From Macrostomum hystrix (lineage: Eukaryota > Platyhelminthes > Macrostomidae): a DNA stretch of 64,000 nt. Below the pieces are notes generated by a model. That model was not told where the DNA came from and searched no databases. It worked only from the letters and a program-made list of their open reading frames with translations. This document shows, piece by piece, positions 62,233-64,000 of this stretch. A program made the translations under genes and the position numbers. Location: contig CATNEN010000001.1 in the NCBI GenBank assembly GCA_950097015.1, positions 21,567,501-21,631,500 on the forward strand, given 5' to 3'. Positions within the stretch are counted from its first letter, which is position 1; each line of letters starts with the position of its first letter.

Positions 62233-62665
62233 CGTTTTTCATTGTCAACTGGGAAAAGCTATTGCTCGATGCAGATCGAAATGCATCGAGTTAAAGATCG
62301 AACATCAGTCTTACCTATTAGGTACTCTCTAGACAATTTGAAAACCGACTAACCATTGGGCAAAGACATGTTTCAGAAAAAATGAGTTTGACCAAAAGCA
62401 AAGCTAGCTGGTGGCAAAAGTGGGTGTCAATTTAGAGCAGGGAATTTTGCCGGGTCGGACCAGACGACATGTCCAGCCGACCCGACAGAGTGAGGAGTTG
62501 CTGCTGGCTCAAGCCCAAACTCCCTGCTCTGCGGCCCACCGGTTGAGCTGAGCACGGACTCAGCTATTTGAGTCCAATTGAAGCTAATCTCGCAAGCGGC
62601 TCAGCTAGTGCTGCGTAAATTTTCGTCCCCGCGCGCATCATGCTACTGAGTGTGAGTATAGGCTT
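62233..62665 (+). repeat. Unit of a 430-bp duplication, copy 2
   Basis: Near-identical to 60484-60915; the fold-back module inside it (G) is unchanged. Confidence 0.9.
62420..62540 (+). other. Fold-back module G (structured RNA candidate)
   Basis: The same sequence as module C, including GAGCAGGGA (62435-62443) with TCCCTGCTC (62521-62529). Confidence 0.65.
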
Positions 62666-62864
62666 ATTTACAGCGTTTTTTATTTTAATGCATGGTGAAA
62701 TGCATGATATTATAAAAGATCGAATACCAGTGCTAATTTGTAGATGTTTTCCATTTGGACAAAAATAGTATATGTTACTGTACATTTGCTTAAAACGTTT
62801 ATAATTTATGTGACAGCTGCTAATAGGCTCACAAAAAGCAAAGCAAAGCAAGCTAGCGGGAAAA

Positions 62865-62962
62865 GTGGGTGTCAATTTAGAGCAGGGAATGTTGCCGGGT
62901 CGACCCGACATAGAGAGGAGTTGCTGCTGGCTCAAGTCCAAACCCCCTGCTCCGCGGCCCAC
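62865..62962 (+). other. Fold-back module H, short inner hairpin
   Basis: Second stem GAGCAGGG (62880-62887) with CCCTGCTC (62945-62952). The inner hairpin is reduced to the palindrome GGGTCGACCC. Constant block GTTGCTGCTGGCTCAAGTCC. Downstream hairpin CTACT/AGTAG at 63066-63089. It starts 445 bp after module G. Confidence 0.62.
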
Positions 62963-63210
62963 AGGTCGATTCGGACTCAATTCTATGATATATAGATGCT
63001 GTGTAGTATGTTGTGCAAGTGGTTTAGATTTCGCGAAGGACTTGTGCGTTTTTAGACATGTCATACTACTTGCTTGTAAAGATGAGTAGACTGCGCTTGT
63101 TTCATTTTTTAATATATATCCTCTCTTACATTTTTGTAAAAGCGTTTTTTATTAAGTCATCTAAGTTGTCATAGATTTTGTCCGAAAAGATGCGATTTAG
63201 CATAAGGAAC

Positions 63211-63322
63211 TAGCCATATACCCCGACTGTCACCATGCATGGTGACGACGGGGACACATGTGCGGCAAGAAGCGGAATTGCCTTGGCTCTCAAAACCATA
63301 ATCCCTGACGCTGCGACCCACC
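63211..63322 (+). other. Fold-back module I, most divergent
   Basis: Recognised mainly by its 3' part (GCGGAATTGCCTTGGCTCTC, then CTGCGACCCACC). The 5' part carries a strong hairpin GTCACCATGCATGGTGAC flanked by CCCCG/CGGGG. Confidence 0.45.
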
Positions 63323-63908
63323 AGTTACAACTAAAGAAATAACTTCCTATTATGCTTGTATTACCCGCAATTGTGTATTAAACTAGTAGCTTGCCGTCGG
63401 CAATGCCGGATTTTCTGAGTGTTAACTGTCCACAAAATCTATTAAAATATATTAAATTCTAAATTTAAACAGAATCATCTCTTCAATTTTTAGCAGCATT
63501 TTTTACTGGTAAAAATATCAACTTACTCGTAGAATAACAAGGTAGTTTGTTTCGTTTTTAGCGTATCGATCTCTATAAAAATATTTTGTTGTAAATGGTT
63601 ACAAGTCTGAGAATTTCTGTGCAAGTTTAGATTTTTAAGTTCTTAGAAGTTAGCATATGTGCTAGGATTTTTCCACAAAAATCGTTCATCATTCTATCGA
63701 CTGCTTAAAGCTAAATTTTATTAGCAGCTTCAATCTGTTTCGCTTCAATTAGGCCTAAGATTAATTTTTAAGCTGGTGACAATTGTCGTATTTCTTCATT
63801 TTTAGCCAGTAGGCCTAACTGGGTCATCGTCAAGTATTATTAAGCCTAGGCCCACCCTATTTATTAGTCAACTATTATTAATTAATTGTTCTCTTTGCTT
63901 CTGCTTAG
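63323..63908. other. Non-coding, upstream of the last gene
   Basis: AT-rich; no exon or repeat recognised. Confidence 0.5.
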
Positions 63909-63912
63909 CAAT

Positions 63913-63946
63913 ATGGATTTAGAACTTCCTGGCAACATGCAGGATG
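63913..63946 (+). CDS. Probable first coding exon of a gene continuing past the window
   Basis: The pyrimidine-rich TTCTCTTTGCTTCTGCTTAG is followed by CAAT and then an ATG. The frame reads MDLELPGNMQD plus one base and ends at a consensus donor GTAAGC (63947). The acceptor-to-ATG arrangement copies that of the confident genes in this window. Eleven residues are too few to name the product. Confidence 0.45.
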
Positions 63947-64000
63947 GTAAGCAGACTATATTGTGATATTTTATGGTCTTGCTCATTGCTGTTTCTAAAC

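Noticed and set aside
55979-63322. Hammerhead or HDV-type ribozyme in the fold-back modules
   Set aside because: No CTGATGA...GAAA core and no clear HDV nested pseudoknot could be traced, so no known ribozyme class is claimed.

Overview
The window is animal nuclear DNA. It has spliced genes with GT-AG introns, metazoan gene families (STIM, PIGW/GWT1, a doublecortin-domain kinase, NDUFA8, RAD6-type UBE2, POLR2K, TRP channels), tRNA-derived SINEs, Tc1-like transposase relics and very many minisatellites. At least eight start codons lie 4 to 36 nt downstream of an AG splice acceptor that has no visible partner exon. That is what SL trans-spliced mRNAs, or 5'UTR introns, would look like. With the repeat load it would suit a free-living flatworm or another spiralian, but I infer this and cannot name a species.

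Layout, left to right. 1-6.1 kb: the 5' half of a minus-strand STIM calcium-sensor gene, with a 33-bp minisatellite filling the intron that runs off the left edge. 6.1-11.3 kb: mostly non-coding, with an imperfect long inverted repeat, a clean 400-bp hAT-like MITE and a 30-bp minisatellite. 11.4-12.7 kb: POLR2K (+), a doubtful small ORF (-) and SINEs. 13.2-19.0 kb: a complete six-exon PIGW (-) whose introns hold tandem repeats or SINEs. 19-25.4 kb: non-coding, with a GC-rich hairpin, a SINE and an AT palindrome. 25.4-31.2 kb: a complete five-exon DCLK-type kinase (+). 32.5-37.7 kb: a 4.1-kb 20-bp minisatellite and a 21-bp one. 37.9-42.3 kb: NDUFA8 (-) and UBE2A/B (-), separated by degenerate repeats and a minisatellite made of CCAAT boxes. 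43-45.9 kb: non-coding with a dead transposase. 45.9-55.0 kb: two tandem minus-strand channels with ankyrin-type N-termini and TRPM-like membrane domains. 56-63.3 kb: nine same-strand copies of a roughly 120-bp fold-back module, a Tc1 relic and a 3.2-kb 38-bp minisatellite. 63.9 kb: the first exon of another gene (+).

The genes form no operon and serve unrelated housekeeping and signalling roles: store-operated calcium entry, GPI-anchor acylation, microtubule/kinase signalling, complex I, ubiquitination, transcription and cation channels. The most unusual signal is the fold-back module array at 56-63 kb. Copies with different stem sequences keep complementary arms, which points to a selected RNA (or DNA) secondary structure that I cannot assign to a known family.
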